A stretch of DNA of 64,000 nucleotides, taken from NCBI RefSeq assembly GCF_900106035.1, contig NZ_FNUC01000001.1:215548-279547 (forward strand), in the 5' to 3' direction. Made by a program: the position numbers and the translations under genes. Below the pieces are notes generated by a model. The model worked only from the letters and a program-made list of their open reading frames with translations, had not been told where the DNA came from and searched no databases. Positions 25,636-34,259 of this stretch are shown here, one piece after another (position 1 is the first letter of the stretch; each line of letters starts with the position of its first letter). The stretch comes from Jiangella alba (GTDB lineage Bacteria; Actinomycetota; Actinomycetes; Jiangellales; Jiangellaceae).

Positions 25636-27449
25636 CCTCTCCGTTCGACGGCAATCCGCTGTCCGGCCGGGACGACCTGCAGCGGGCGGTGCGGGACCTG
25701 TGGGCTCCCGTCGCCGCCCGGCTCAGCCCAGGCCGGGCGCGGGCCCGCCTGGGCCACACCGCCGCCATGTTCCCCGACGTCGCGGCCGAGCTGGAGGGGT
25801 TCGCCCGGCCGCTCTGGGGGCTGGCGCCGCTGGCCGCCGGCGGCGGCGAGGTGGACTGGGCGCCGATCCGCGCCGGCCTGGCCGCCGGCGCGGACCCGGC
25901 CCACCCGGAGTACTGGCGCCCGCCCGGCCACCGCGACCAGCGGCTGGTCGAGATGGCCGCCATCGGCGTGGCGCTCGCGCTGGTCCCGGACCGGGTCTGG
26001 ACCCCGCTGCCGCAGCTGGCGCGGGACGGGCTGGCCGCGTGGCTGGCCGAGATCAACCGGGTCGACGTGGTCGACAACAACTGGCTGTTCTTCCGCGTCC
26101 TCGTCAACGTCGGGCTGGAGCGCGTGGGCGCGCCCGAGTACGACCCGGACGCCGAGGCCGCCGCCCTGAACCGGCTCGAGACGTTCTACCTGCGCGACGG
26201 CTGGTACCAGGACGGTCCCACCGGCCGGTGCGACTACTACGTCCCATGGGCCATGCACTACTACGGCCTGCTGTACGCGCGGCTGGCCGGCCACCGCGAC
26301 CCCGCCCGCGCCGACCGGTTCCGCGACCGCGCCGCCCGGTTCGCGCACCAGCACGTGCACTGGTTCGCCGACGACGGCGCGGCCGTGCCGTACGGGCGCA
26401 GCCTCACCTACCGGTTCGCCCAGCACGCGTTCTGGGGCGCGCTCGCCTACGCCGACGTCGAGGCGTTGCCGTGGGGCGTGGTCAAGGGCCTGCTGCTGCG
26501 CGGCCTGCGCTGGTGGGCGGACCGCCCGATCGCCGACAACGCCGGCGTGCTGACCATCGGGTACGGCCGGCCGAACCTCATCATGGCCGAGGGCTACAAC
26601 TCGCCCGGGTCGCCGTACTGGGCGATGAAGGCGTTCCTGCCGCTCGCGCTGCCCGCCGACCACCCGTTCTGGCGGGCCGAGGAGGCGCCGCTGCCGGAAC
26701 TCGACGCCGTCACCACCCAGCCGGCGCCCGGCATGGTGCACTGCCGCTCCGACGGGCACGTCTTCACACTGGCCGCCGGGCAGCCCGGTGCGCGGTTCCG
26801 GCACGGCGGCGAGAAGTACGCCAAGTTCGCCTACTCGACGGCGTTCGGGTTCAGCGTGCCGGGCGGCGGCCCCGGGCTGGCCGAGCACGCCCCCGACTCC
26901 ATGCTCGCGCTCAGCGACGACGACGTGCACTGGCGGGCCCGCACCGACCCGGACGAGACGCGCGTCGGCGACGGCGTCGTGTGGTCGCGCTGGACGCCGT
27001 GGCCGGACGTCGAGGTCGACACCTGGCTGCTGCCGTGGCTGCCCTGGCACGTGCGGGTGCACCGCCTCAGCACGTCGCGGACGCTGTTCAGCGCGGAGGG
27101 CGGCTGGGCCGTCGGCCGCGACGACGACGCGCCGCCGGCCGCGCCGGACGGTCCCGGCGCGGCCGCGGCGTCCGGCCCCGGCGGCGCCAGCGGGCTGCGC
27201 GACCTGCTCGGAGGCAGAGACGGCGTCACCGTCCTGACCGGCCCGAACACCAACCTGCTGGAGCCGCGGGCGACACTGCCGACGCTGCGCGGCCGGCACG
27301 GCCCGGGCGAGCACTGGCTGGTGTGCGCGGTGCTCGGCACCACCCGGCCGGACACCTGGACGGCATCCTGGACCAGTCCGCCGACCCTGGACCGGCTGCG
27401 CGCCGTGCTGCCGGCCGAGGTCGACCTCCCGGAGGTGATCACGTCGTGA
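25632..27449 (+). CDS. DUF2264 family protein, locus 2
   Basis: Protein of 605 residues without a signal peptide. The first two-thirds match the DUF2264 pattern, an alpha-helical toroid: DLWAPVAARLSPGRA near the start, then RVDVVDNNWLFFRVLVNVGLE shortened here to its core NNWLFFRVL, GRCDYYVPWAMHYYG, and YGRPNLIMAEGYNSPGSPYW (core EGYNSPGSPYW). The C-terminal part is a beta-rich domain with SDGHVFTLAAGQ. The biochemical activity of the family is not established to my knowledge; its fold class is that of lyases and hydrolases acting on sugars. The GTG start overlaps the phoD stop and the stop overlaps the sulfatase start, so it is coupled to both. Confidence 0.88.
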   Translation: MTSPFDGNPLSGRDDLQRAVRDLWAPVAARLSPGRARARLGHTAAMFPDVAAELEGFARPLWGLAPLAAGGGEVDWAPIRAGLAAGADPAHPEYWRPPGHRDQRLVEMAAIGVALALVPDRVWTPLPQLARDGLAAWLAEINRVDVVDNNWLFFRVLVNVGLERVGAPEYDPDAEAAALNRLETFYLRDGWYQDGPTGRCDYYVPWAMHYYGLLYARLAGHRDPARADRFRDRAARFAHQHVHWFADDGAAVPYGRSLTYRFAQHAFWGALAYADVEALPWGVVKGLLLRGLRWWADRPIADNAGVLTIGYGRPNLIMAEGYNSPGSPYWAMKAFLPLALPADHPFWRAEEAPLPELDAVTTQPAPGMVHCRSDGHVFTLAAGQPGARFRHGGEKYAKFAYSTAFGFSVPGGGPGLAEHAPDSMLALSDDDVHWRARTDPDETRVGDGVVWSRWTPWPDVEVDTWLLPWLPWHVRVHRLSTSRTLFSAEGGWAVGRDDDAPPAAPDGPGAAAASGPGGASGLRDLLGGRDGVTVLTGPNTNLLEPRATLPTLRGRHGPGEHWLVCAVLGTTRPDTWTASWTSPPTLDRLRAVLPAEVDLPEVITS

Positions 27450-28798
27450 CGGCACCCCGCCGCCCCAACGTCCTGTTCCTGATGACCGACGAGCACCGCT
27501 TCGACGTCGCGGGGTTCGCCGGCGACCCGGTGGTGCGCACGCCGGTGCTGGACGAGCTGGCCCGCGGCGCCGTGGTGTTCGGCAACGCCTACACGCCGGC
27601 GCCGATCTGCGTGCCCGGGCGGCAGGCGATGATGGCCGGGCAGTTCCCCCGGCACTGCGGCGTCGAGCGGTTCGGCGACGACCTCGCACCCGGCCACCTC
27701 ACCTTCGCCCGCCAGCTCGCGCTGCACGGCTACCGCACCGTCGCGGCCGGCAAGCTGCACCACGTCGGCGTCGACCAGGCGCAGGGCTGGACGCACCTGA
27801 TCGGCATGGAGAGCGGCGTCGCGCCGCACCACCTCGCCGGCCGCGACGAGGACTCCTACCGCGGCCTGCCGACCCCGGCCGCGCACAAGTGGTCACAGGC
27901 CACCGAGGTCCAGCGGGCCGGCATCGGGCGGTCGCCGTACGTGGCCCGCGACGAGTACACGGTGGCCGGGGCGCTGCAGTACGTCCACGAGCACTTCGTC
28001 GACAGCTACTACGACCGCGCCATCCCCGAGGTGCCGCTGCTGCTCAAGGTGAGCCTGCACCAGCCGCACTACCCGTACCTCACCCCGCACCGGGAGCTGT
28101 TCGAGCACTACCTCATCCGGGTGCCGCTGTACGAGGACCAGGAGCTGTCGTCCCACCCCGTGCTCGGCGGGCGGCGGCACGTCGTGCGCGCCGGCATCGA
28201 GGTCACACGGCGCGAGCAGCAGCGTGCGGTGGCCGCCTACTACGCGATGATCGAGGCCGCCGACGGGCTGTTCGGCCAGGTGCTCGACGGGCTGCGGCTG
28301 GCCGGGCAGGACCTCGACGACTGGATCGTCGTGTTCACCAGCGACCACGGCGAGATGCTCGGCGAGCACGGCGTGTGGGAGAAGCAGCGGTTCTACGAGG
28401 GCAGCGCGCGGGTGCCGCTGTTCGTCCGCTGGCCGCGGCGCTTCGCCCCGTCCGCCGTGACCCGGAACGTCAGCCTCTGCGACCTCTACGCCACCCTCTG
28501 CGAGCTGACCGGGGTACCGGTGCCGAAGGGCCTGGACAGCCGGAGCCTGACGCCGCTGCTGTCCGGCGACCCGTCCGGCTGGGACGACGAGGCGGTCTCG
28601 CAGTTCGACGGCACCCGGCTGATGATCAAGCGGGGCGCGCTCAAGTACCAGTGGTACGGCGACGAGGGTCCCGAGGTGCTGTTCGATCTCGAGGCCGACC
28701 CGGGCGAGCGGTACGACGTCGTCGCGGACCCGCGCCACGCTCCGGCGCTGGCCGGGTTCCGGCTGCGCCGCGACGAGCTGGGGTTCGGGCCGGGCTGA
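27446..28798 (+). CDS. Sulfatase (choline-sulfatase/heparan-type), locus 2
   Basis: Second sulfatase of the window, 450 residues, distinct from the one at 2692-3981. The metal motif is LFLMTDEHRFD. The formylglycine signature is CVPGR starting at C55, a less common variant of CxPxR. GYRTVAAGKLHHVG and FTSDHGEMLGEHGVWEKQ complete the active site and are typical of choline sulfatase and uronate-sulfatase relatives. No secretion signal is visible. GTG at 27446 overlaps the DUF2264 stop. As last gene of the operon it probably desulfates the imported compound in the cytoplasm. The substrate is undetermined. Confidence 0.93.
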   Translation: MTAPRRPNVLFLMTDEHRFDVAGFAGDPVVRTPVLDELARGAVVFGNAYTPAPICVPGRQAMMAGQFPRHCGVERFGDDLAPGHLTFARQLALHGYRTVAAGKLHHVGVDQAQGWTHLIGMESGVAPHHLAGRDEDSYRGLPTPAAHKWSQATEVQRAGIGRSPYVARDEYTVAGALQYVHEHFVDSYYDRAIPEVPLLLKVSLHQPHYPYLTPHRELFEHYLIRVPLYEDQELSSHPVLGGRRHVVRAGIEVTRREQQRAVAAYYAMIEAADGLFGQVLDGLRLAGQDLDDWIVVFTSDHGEMLGEHGVWEKQRFYEGSARVPLFVRWPRRFAPSAVTRNVSLCDLYATLCELTGVPVPKGLDSRSLTPLLSGDPSGWDDEAVSQFDGTRLMIKRGALKYQWYGDEGPEVLFDLEADPGERYDVVADPRHAPALAGFRLRRDELGFGPG

Positions 28799-28810
28799 CG
28801 CGGCGGCCGC

Positions 28811-28846
28811 GGCGGGTCGCGGGAACCGGCCGCGGCGACCCCCGCC
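28811..28846. terminator. GC-rich imperfect hairpin after locus 2
   Basis: GGCGGGTCGC (28811-28820) can pair with GCGACCCCCGCC (28835-28846) with a two-base bulge and a loop of about 14 bases. It follows the last gene of the locus-2 operon and precedes an unrelated gene, so a terminator is reasonable. There is no U-tract, and such hairpins arise easily in this base composition. Confidence 0.35.
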
Positions 28847-28865
28847 GCCCGGTTAGGGTGCGCGC

Positions 28866-29867
28866 ATGACGTCGCAGCTCGTGATCGGCGGCGCCCTGCT
28901 CGCCGTCTTCGCCTGGCGCTTCCACCGCGAGCCGCGACGGCTGAGCAACGGACTCCTGCTGCTGTTCGGCGCCGGGTTCCTGCTGCTCGGGCTGCTCGAC
29001 GAGCTGGCGCCGGAGGTGCTGGTCGTCCTCATCGCGGTGTCGCCGCTGCTCGTCGTCGGGCTGGCGGTGCTGCTGATCGTCAACGGCGTGCGCGTGCTGC
29101 GCCGCGAGCGGTTCCGGCTCGGCAACGCGATGTCGCTGCTGGCCGGGCTCGCCATCGTCGCCGTGGTGGTGGTGGTCCCGGCGGGCTTCCTGATCGCCGC
29201 CCGTTCGCGGGAGCCCGGCGTGCTGCCGGCGCTGCTGCTGTCGCTGCTCGGCGTGGCCGGCTACGTCGGGTTCCTGTTCACGCTGGTGACGCTGTACGCG
29301 CTGGTGTACTCGCGGCTCCGGCCGACGCTCGGCAGCGCCGCGATCGTCGTGCTCGGGTCCGCCGTCCCCCGCGGGACGGTGCCGCCGCTGCTGGCCGCCC
29401 GCCTGGACCGGGCCGTCGAGCTGTACCACCGCGAGGTGGCCGCGGGCCACGCGCCGCTGGTCATCGCGTCCGGCGGGCAGGGTCCGGACGAGCCGGTCGC
29501 CGAGGCGCACGCGATGGGCCACTACCTGCGTGAGCACGGCCTCCCGGCCGAGGTGGTGGCCGAGGAGGACCGGTCCCGGTCGACCCGCGAGAACCTCGTC
29601 CTCAGCCACCGGCTGCTGGCCGCACGCGGCGACGACGGCCGGCTGCTCGTCGTCACCAGCAGCTACCACGCCCTGCGCGCCGCCATCCAGTCCCGGCAGC
29701 TGCGGCTGCCCGCGCAGGTGGCCGGCGCCAAGACCGCCCGCTACTACGTCCCCAACGCGTTCCTGCGCGAGTTCGTGGCGCTGCTGGCCGACCACAAGCT
29801 GCTGCACGGCACCATGCTCGCGCTGATCGCCGCCGGGCCGGTGCTGCTCTACCTGCTCGTGACCTGA
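28866..29867 (+). CDS. YdcF/SanA-like membrane protein (DUF218)
   Basis: Integral membrane protein of 333 residues. Five hydrophobic helices fill about residues 1-155, with one at the C-terminus. Between them is a DUF218 domain (about 155-300) with IVVLGSAVPRG, IASGGQGPDEP, RSRSTRENLVLS and VVTSSYHALRA. Proteins of this family (ElyC, SanA, YdcF) are associated with envelope maintenance and possibly lipid-linked precursors, but no reaction is established. The ATG at 28866 lacks a clear ribosome site and may be close to the transcript end. It lies just upstream of two penicillin-binding-fold enzymes, which fits an envelope role. Confidence 0.87.
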   Translation: MTSQLVIGGALLAVFAWRFHREPRRLSNGLLLLFGAGFLLLGLLDELAPEVLVVLIAVSPLLVVGLAVLLIVNGVRVLRRERFRLGNAMSLLAGLAIVAVVVVVPAGFLIAARSREPGVLPALLLSLLGVAGYVGFLFTLVTLYALVYSRLRPTLGSAAIVVLGSAVPRGTVPPLLAARLDRAVELYHREVAAGHAPLVIASGGQGPDEPVAEAHAMGHYLREHGLPAEVVAEEDRSRSTRENLVLSHRLLAARGDDGRLLVVTSSYHALRAAIQSRQLRLPAQVAGAKTARYYVPNAFLREFVALLADHKLLHGTMLALIAAGPVLLYLLVT

Positions 29868-29884
29868 GCGCTCAGGTTCTTCTT

Positions 29885-29905
29885 AGACGGGTCCTAAGTC
29901 CGTCT
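29885..29905. promoter_or_regulatory. Inverted repeat upstream of the DacB gene
   Basis: AGACGG (29885-29890) and CCGTCT (29900-29905) are perfect inverted arms around nine AT-richer bases, in the 63-base gap before the carboxypeptidase start. It could be a regulator site or a short hairpin. I cannot assign a protein to it. Confidence 0.3.
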
Positions 29906-29930
29906 CATCGGGCCCGCGCATCGTCATCGC

Positions 29931-31511
29931 ATGACGACACCAACCCGGCGGACCGTGCTCGCAGTGATGACGACGGCCCTGGTGGCGCCGGCGGTGGCCC
30001 GGCCCGCCGCGGCCACCGGCGCGGAGGACGAGTTCGCGGCGGCGGTGCGCGACATCGTCGGGCGGCCGGAGTTCGCCGGGGCGCGCTGGGGCGCCGTGAT
30101 CGGCCGTCCCGGCGCCGACCCGGTCTACGCGCTGCGGCCGGACGAGCTGTTCGCCGCGGGGTCGTCGTCGAAGATCTTCATCGCCGCCACCGCGTACTCG
30201 TCGCTGGGGCCGGACCACCGCTTCCGCACCCCGGTGTACCGGACCGGCCCGGTCGAGGACGGCGTGCTGCACGGCGACCTCGTCCTCGTGGCCGGCGGCG
30301 ACCTCGTGCTGGGCGGGCGGATCCAGCCGGACGGGTCGGTCTGGGCGCCGGAGCCCGACCACACCTACCCCGGCCGGCCGCCGGCGCCGGGCGATCCGCT
30401 CGCGGTGCTGCGGACGCTGGCGGCCGAGGTGGCGGCGGCCGGCATCACCCGGGTCGGCGGGCACGTCCTCGTCGACGCGTCGCTCTACGCCGAGACGCCG
30501 GAGTCCGCGGGCGGCGTCGCGATGACGGTGTCGCCGCTGACGCTCAACGACAACGTGATCGACGTGACCATCACGCCCGGCGGCTCCCCGGGCGGTCGCG
30601 CGCGCCTGACGATCTCGCCGGACGTCGGCTACGTGTCGATCGTCAACGAGGTCGCCACCGTCGCGGCCGGCGGACCGCCCGGGCGGCCACTGCGCTACAC
30701 CGGCGACGCCGAGAACGCCGACGGCACCCGGACCGTCACCCTCACCGGCGACCTCCCGGCCGGCGCGCCGGACTTCCACTGGAACTACCCCGTCCCCGGG
30801 CCGGCCCGGTTCGGTGAGCTGGCCTTCGCCCGGGCGCTGCGCGAGGCCGGCGTCGAGGCGCGGGCGCGTCCGTCGTCCGGTCCCGCCGCACCGGCGCCCG
30901 AGCACTACACCCGGCCGAAGCGGGTCGCCGAGCACGTGTCGCCGCCGCTGTCGGAGGTGGTGAAGGTGATGCTCAAGCCCAGCTCGAACGTGCACGCGAC
31001 CGGCTGGCAGTACGTCATCGGCGCCCTCGCCGGCCACGACCGCGACGACCCGCTCGCGGGGTACGCGCGGCTGCGGCAGCGGCTGTTCCGGCGGGCCGGA
31101 CTGGACACCGATCCGCCCGGCGGCGCCGACAACGACTACACCCCCACATTCTTCGTCGACTTCCTCTCCTTCCTCAGCCGGCAGCGCTGGCTGCCCGAGT
31201 TCCGCCCGTCGCTGGCGATCCTGGGCCGCGACGGCACCCTCACCGACGTCTCCGCCGACTCGCCCGCGGCCGGGCACGTCTTCGCGAAGACCGGCACGTC
31301 GCACCGCGGCGGCGGCCCGGACACCGATCAGGACCTCGCCAAGGCGCTGGCCGGCTTCATCGAGCGGCCGGGCGGCGACTCGCTGCTGTTCGGCGTCTTC
31401 ATGGAGCACACCGTGCCGGCCGCCGACGCGACGAAGGTCCAGCAGCTGGCCGGCCAGGCCATCGGCGACATCGTCACCGCGGCGTACCTGCTGCTCGGGG
31501 AGGAGGCGTGA
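29931..31511 (+). CDS. dacB: D-alanyl-D-alanine carboxypeptidase/endopeptidase (DacB, S13)
   Basis: Exported class C penicillin-binding protein of 526 residues that trims or cleaves peptidoglycan stem peptides. The signal peptide (RRTVLAVMTTALVAPAVA, cleavage near residue 29) is followed by the three active-site motifs: SxxK as S78-SSK81, SxN in KPSSNVHA, and KTG in FAKTGTSHRG. The large segment between the first two motifs is the extra domain characteristic of S13 enzymes. ATG at 29931 is the natural start. Its stop overlaps the start of the next serine hydrolase, so the two are co-translated. Confidence 0.92.
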   Translation: MTTPTRRTVLAVMTTALVAPAVARPAAATGAEDEFAAAVRDIVGRPEFAGARWGAVIGRPGADPVYALRPDELFAAGSSSKIFIAATAYSSLGPDHRFRTPVYRTGPVEDGVLHGDLVLVAGGDLVLGGRIQPDGSVWAPEPDHTYPGRPPAPGDPLAVLRTLAAEVAAAGITRVGGHVLVDASLYAETPESAGGVAMTVSPLTLNDNVIDVTITPGGSPGGRARLTISPDVGYVSIVNEVATVAAGGPPGRPLRYTGDAENADGTRTVTLTGDLPAGAPDFHWNYPVPGPARFGELAFARALREAGVEARARPSSGPAAPAPEHYTRPKRVAEHVSPPLSEVVKVMLKPSSNVHATGWQYVIGALAGHDRDDPLAGYARLRQRLFRRAGLDTDPPGGADNDYTPTFFVDFLSFLSRQRWLPEFRPSLAILGRDGTLTDVSADSPAAGHVFAKTGTSHRGGGPDTDQDLAKALAGFIERPGGDSLLFGVFMEHTVPAADATKVQQLAGQAIGDIVTAAYLLLGEEA

Positions 31512-32671
31512 CGAGCACGCGGCCGCTGTCGCGCCGGTCGGTGCTGGGCGGCGCGGGTGCCGTCGTCGTCGGCGCCGCGACGGCCAGCGGCTCAGAGGCC
31601 GCCCCGGAGGTGTTGCGTCCCGGCGGCCGGTTCGACCGCCTCGTCGAGGAACGGGCCGCGGCCGGGCGGTTCTCCGGCGCCGTCCGGCTGGCGCACCGCG
31701 GACGGGCGGTGCTGACGCGGTCGTACGGTCCGGCGAACCGCGACACGGACCGGCCGAACCGGGCGGACACCCGCTTCGACCTCGCGTCGATGACGAAGCA
31801 GTTCACCGCCGTCGCCGTCGCACAGCTGGTGCAGCGGGCGCACCTGCGCCTCGACGACCCCGTCGGCGAGTACGTCTCCGGGCTCGACCCCGCGGTCGCG
31901 GCCACCGTCACCGTCCACCACCTGCTCACGCACACGTCGGGGTTCGGGCGGCCGCCGCTGCAGGGCCCGGGCGAGGAGCCGCCGCCCGCGCCGGTCGGCG
32001 TCGACGAGACGTGGGAGGCGCGGATGGAGCTGCTGCGGTCGCTGCCGGCGCCCGACTTCGCGCCCGGCAGCCGGCACCGGTACAGCAACGACGGCTTCTT
32101 CCTGCTCGGCGCCGTCGTCGCCGCCGTCTCCGGCACGGCCTACCACGAGTACGTCGCCGACCACGTCTTCCGGCCCGCGAAGCTGCGCGACACCGGCTTT
32201 CCCACGGTGCGGCAGCTGCGCGAGGACGACCGCTGGGCCCGCCTCTACGAGCCCCGCGACGGCGCCTTCACCGACGTCACCGCGTCCGACCGGTTCCGCT
32301 ACATCGGCGGCCCGGACGAGGGCGCCACCTCCACCGTCGCCGACCTCGCCCGGTTCGCCACCGCCCTCACCGACGACGACGTGCTGCTCGAGCCGGCCTA
32401 CGCCCACCTCGTCACCAGCCCGAAGGTGCTCGCCCCGCCGCCGTCTCCGGACCGGCCCGGGCCGCCGCGCGACCACGGCTTCTACGGGTACGGCCACAGC
32501 TGCTCGATCCTGCGCGGGCGGCGCATCCACGGGCACTCCGGCAGCGGCCCCGGCCGCACCACCAACCTGGACGTCTTCCCCGACCTTGGCTGGGCCTGCG
32601 TCGTCCTCAGCAACCACCACGACGACATCGACCCGATCGTCGGCCTCGCCCGCGAGCTCGTCACGGCCTGA
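31508..32671 (+). CDS. Beta-lactamase-fold serine hydrolase
   Basis: Exported hydrolase of 387 residues in the class C beta-lactamase/D-aminopeptidase superfamily. The N-terminus has a twin-arginine-like RRSVLGGAGAVVVGAA signal. SxxK is S94-MTK97, the second motif YSN appears in RYSNDGFFLLG, and the third motif position is HSG in GHSGSGPG instead of KTG, which is common in esterase and peptidase members rather than true lactamases. GTG 31508 overlaps the dacB stop, suggesting a joint role in peptidoglycan or D-amino-peptide turnover. Antibiotic resistance should not be assumed. Confidence 0.88.
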   Translation: MTSTRPLSRRSVLGGAGAVVVGAATASGSEAAPEVLRPGGRFDRLVEERAAAGRFSGAVRLAHRGRAVLTRSYGPANRDTDRPNRADTRFDLASMTKQFTAVAVAQLVQRAHLRLDDPVGEYVSGLDPAVAATVTVHHLLTHTSGFGRPPLQGPGEEPPPAPVGVDETWEARMELLRSLPAPDFAPGSRHRYSNDGFFLLGAVVAAVSGTAYHEYVADHVFRPAKLRDTGFPTVRQLREDDRWARLYEPRDGAFTDVTASDRFRYIGGPDEGATSTVADLARFATALTDDDVLLEPAYAHLVTSPKVLAPPPSPDRPGPPRDHGFYGYGHSCSILRGRRIHGHSGSGPGRTTNLDVFPDLGWACVVLSNHHDDIDPIVGLARELVTA

Positions 32672-32689
32672 CGCCGGGCCACGAGGCCG

Positions 32690-33610
32690 TCAGGCGTTCG
32701 CCCGGCGCAGCCGCTCGGCCCGCTGGTCCAGGAGCGCGCTGCCGGACAGCGGGACGGTGCCGTGCAGGGTCTCCCAGCGGGCGTTGTGCGCCGCCGTCCA
32801 GAGGCTGGCCGCCCAGGCGACCTCGAGTTCCTCGGCGGTGAAGGCACGGCCGCGGCGGCTCTGGTAGGTGTCGAGGAAGGCGGCCGAGCTGTCGACCGGC
32901 GCGAGCGTCGGCGGGCCGGCGCTGGCGAACGCCCCGCTGGCCGCGCCGACGAGCGCCGCCTCGGGCTGCCACGCCAGGCTGTCCCAGTCGTGCACCACCC
33001 AGAGGTCGCCGCCGCGCCAGCGCAGGTTCTGCGCCTCGAAGTCGGCGTGACCCAGCACCGGCGGCAGCCCCGACGCGAGCAGCCGGCGGCGGACCCGGAC
33101 CGCGGTGTCGAGGACGAACCCGGGGACGACGCGCTGGTCGCGCTTGTCGAGGAAGCCGATGGCCGGCCAGACCCCGCCGTCGGTGTGGTCCCACCGGGCC
33201 CACCGCGGGTTCGGCAGCGGCGGCGCGACGTCGACGTCGGCCAGGCCGGCCATGAGCGCGGCGTACACCTCGGCGTAGCGGACCGCGACCGCGGGCCCGT
33301 CACCGCCGAGCCGGTCGCCGCCGGGCCAGTGCGCCTCGGCGTGCACCATCAGCCAGCCGACCTCGACCACCTCGGTGAGCGGCCGCGGGCACGGGAACCC
33401 GGCGTCGGCCAGCGCCGCCTGTGCCGCGACGCAGGCCGCGATCCGCGGGTCGGCCGTGCGCGCCTTCACCACCACCTCCGCCCCGCCGATCAGGCGCAGG
33501 CCGAACACCACCGAGATGCTCCGTGCCTCGAACAGCAGCTCGGCCGGCTCGTTGCCGAGCCGGTCGTGGCAGAACCCCGGCAGCCAGCCGGGCAGGTCGT
33601 CGACCCCCAT
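32690..33610 (-). CDS. Aminoglycoside phosphotransferase-family protein
   Basis: Protein-kinase-fold phosphotransferase of about 306 residues. The lysine-bearing strand reads AEVVVKARTADP; the catalytic loop is LGHADFEAQNLRW, with the expected Asp and Asn, and the metal-binding Asp is in VHDWDSLAW. Family members phosphorylate small molecules such as antibiotics, choline or sugars; the substrate is not evident and resistance is not implied. I chose ATG 33610, but the frame is open to GTG 33652, giving 320 residues; neither start has a good ribosome site. It lies 49 bases downstream of folE on the same strand and converges with the serine hydrolase gene. Confidence 0.82.
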   Translation of the reverse strand: MGVDDLPGWLPGFCHDRLGNEPAELLFEARSISVVFGLRLIGGAEVVVKARTADPRIAACVAAQAALADAGFPCPRPLTEVVEVGWLMVHAEAHWPGGDRLGGDGPAVAVRYAEVYAALMAGLADVDVAPPLPNPRWARWDHTDGGVWPAIGFLDKRDQRVVPGFVLDTAVRVRRRLLASGLPPVLGHADFEAQNLRWRGGDLWVVHDWDSLAWQPEAALVGAASGAFASAGPPTLAPVDSSAAFLDTYQSRRGRAFTAEELEVAWAASLWTAAHNARWETLHGTVPLSGSALLDQRAERLRRANA

Positions 33611-33659
33611 GCACGGCAACGCTGTCACGGCGCGGCTTCGCGGCGGCGTCACCCGAGCG

Positions 33660-34259
33660 TCATGCCCGCACCCCGGAGAGGGCGAAGAACTCCTGCCGGG
33701 AGCGACCGTCCTCGCGCAGGGTGCCGAGCAGCGTCGACGTGACGGTGGTGGAGCCGATGGCCTGGACGCCGCGCAGCACCATGCAGCTGTGCTCCGCCTC
33801 GACGACGACGCCGACGCCCTTGGGCGCGAGGCGGTCGCCCAGCCAGTCGGCGACCTGCTTGGTCAGGCGCTCCTGGACCTGCGGACGGCGAGCGAAGTGC
33901 TCCACGATGCGGGCCAGCTTGGACAGCCCGAGGATGCGCTCGCCGGGCAGGTAGCCGACGTGCGCGACGCCGACGAACGGCAGCAGGTGGTGCTCGCAGA
34001 CGGAGCGCACCGGGATGTCGCGGGCCAGCACGAGTTCGTCGTACCCCTCGTCGTTGGGGAACGTGGTGAGGTCGAACGGGCGCGGGGTGAACAGCTCGGC
34101 GTAGGCCCGGGCCATGCGCGCGGGCGTGCGCCGCATGCCCTCGCCGTCGGCGTGCACGCCGAGCGCGCGCAGGAAGTCGGCGGCGGCCCGTTCGGCCGCC
34201 TCCAGGTCGAGTTCGTCGTCGGGCTCGTGGACCACGCGCAGGTGCGTCGAGGCGTCCAT
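33660..34259 (-). CDS. folE: GTP cyclohydrolase I
   Basis: Enzyme of 199 residues converting GTP to 7,8-dihydroneopterin triphosphate, the first step of folate and pteridine synthesis in the cytoplasm. Zinc ligands are visible in SVCEHHLLPF and EAEHSCMVLRG. RILGLSKLARIVEHFARRPQ (core GLSKLARIV) and QERLTKQVADWL are strongly conserved. The length is typical. ATG at 34259 directly abuts the stop of the upstream membrane protein gene, so the two are probably co-translated. No other folate gene is nearby, so this may be a second copy or serve another pterin. Confidence 0.95.
   Translation of the reverse strand: MDASTHLRVVHEPDDELDLEAAERAAADFLRALGVHADGEGMRRTPARMARAYAELFTPRPFDLTTFPNDEGYDELVLARDIPVRSVCEHHLLPFVGVAHVGYLPGERILGLSKLARIVEHFARRPQVQERLTKQVADWLGDRLAPKGVGVVVEAEHSCMVLRGVQAIGSTTVTSTLLGTLREDGRSRQEFFALSGVRA

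Noticed and set aside
31508..32671. Beta-lactamase resistance gene
   Set aside because: The third motif is HSG, not KTG, and coupling to dacB favours a peptidoglycan or peptide hydrolase.
32690..33610. Aminoglycoside-resistance determinant
   Set aside because: Only the general phosphotransferase fold is visible; many family members act on other small molecules.
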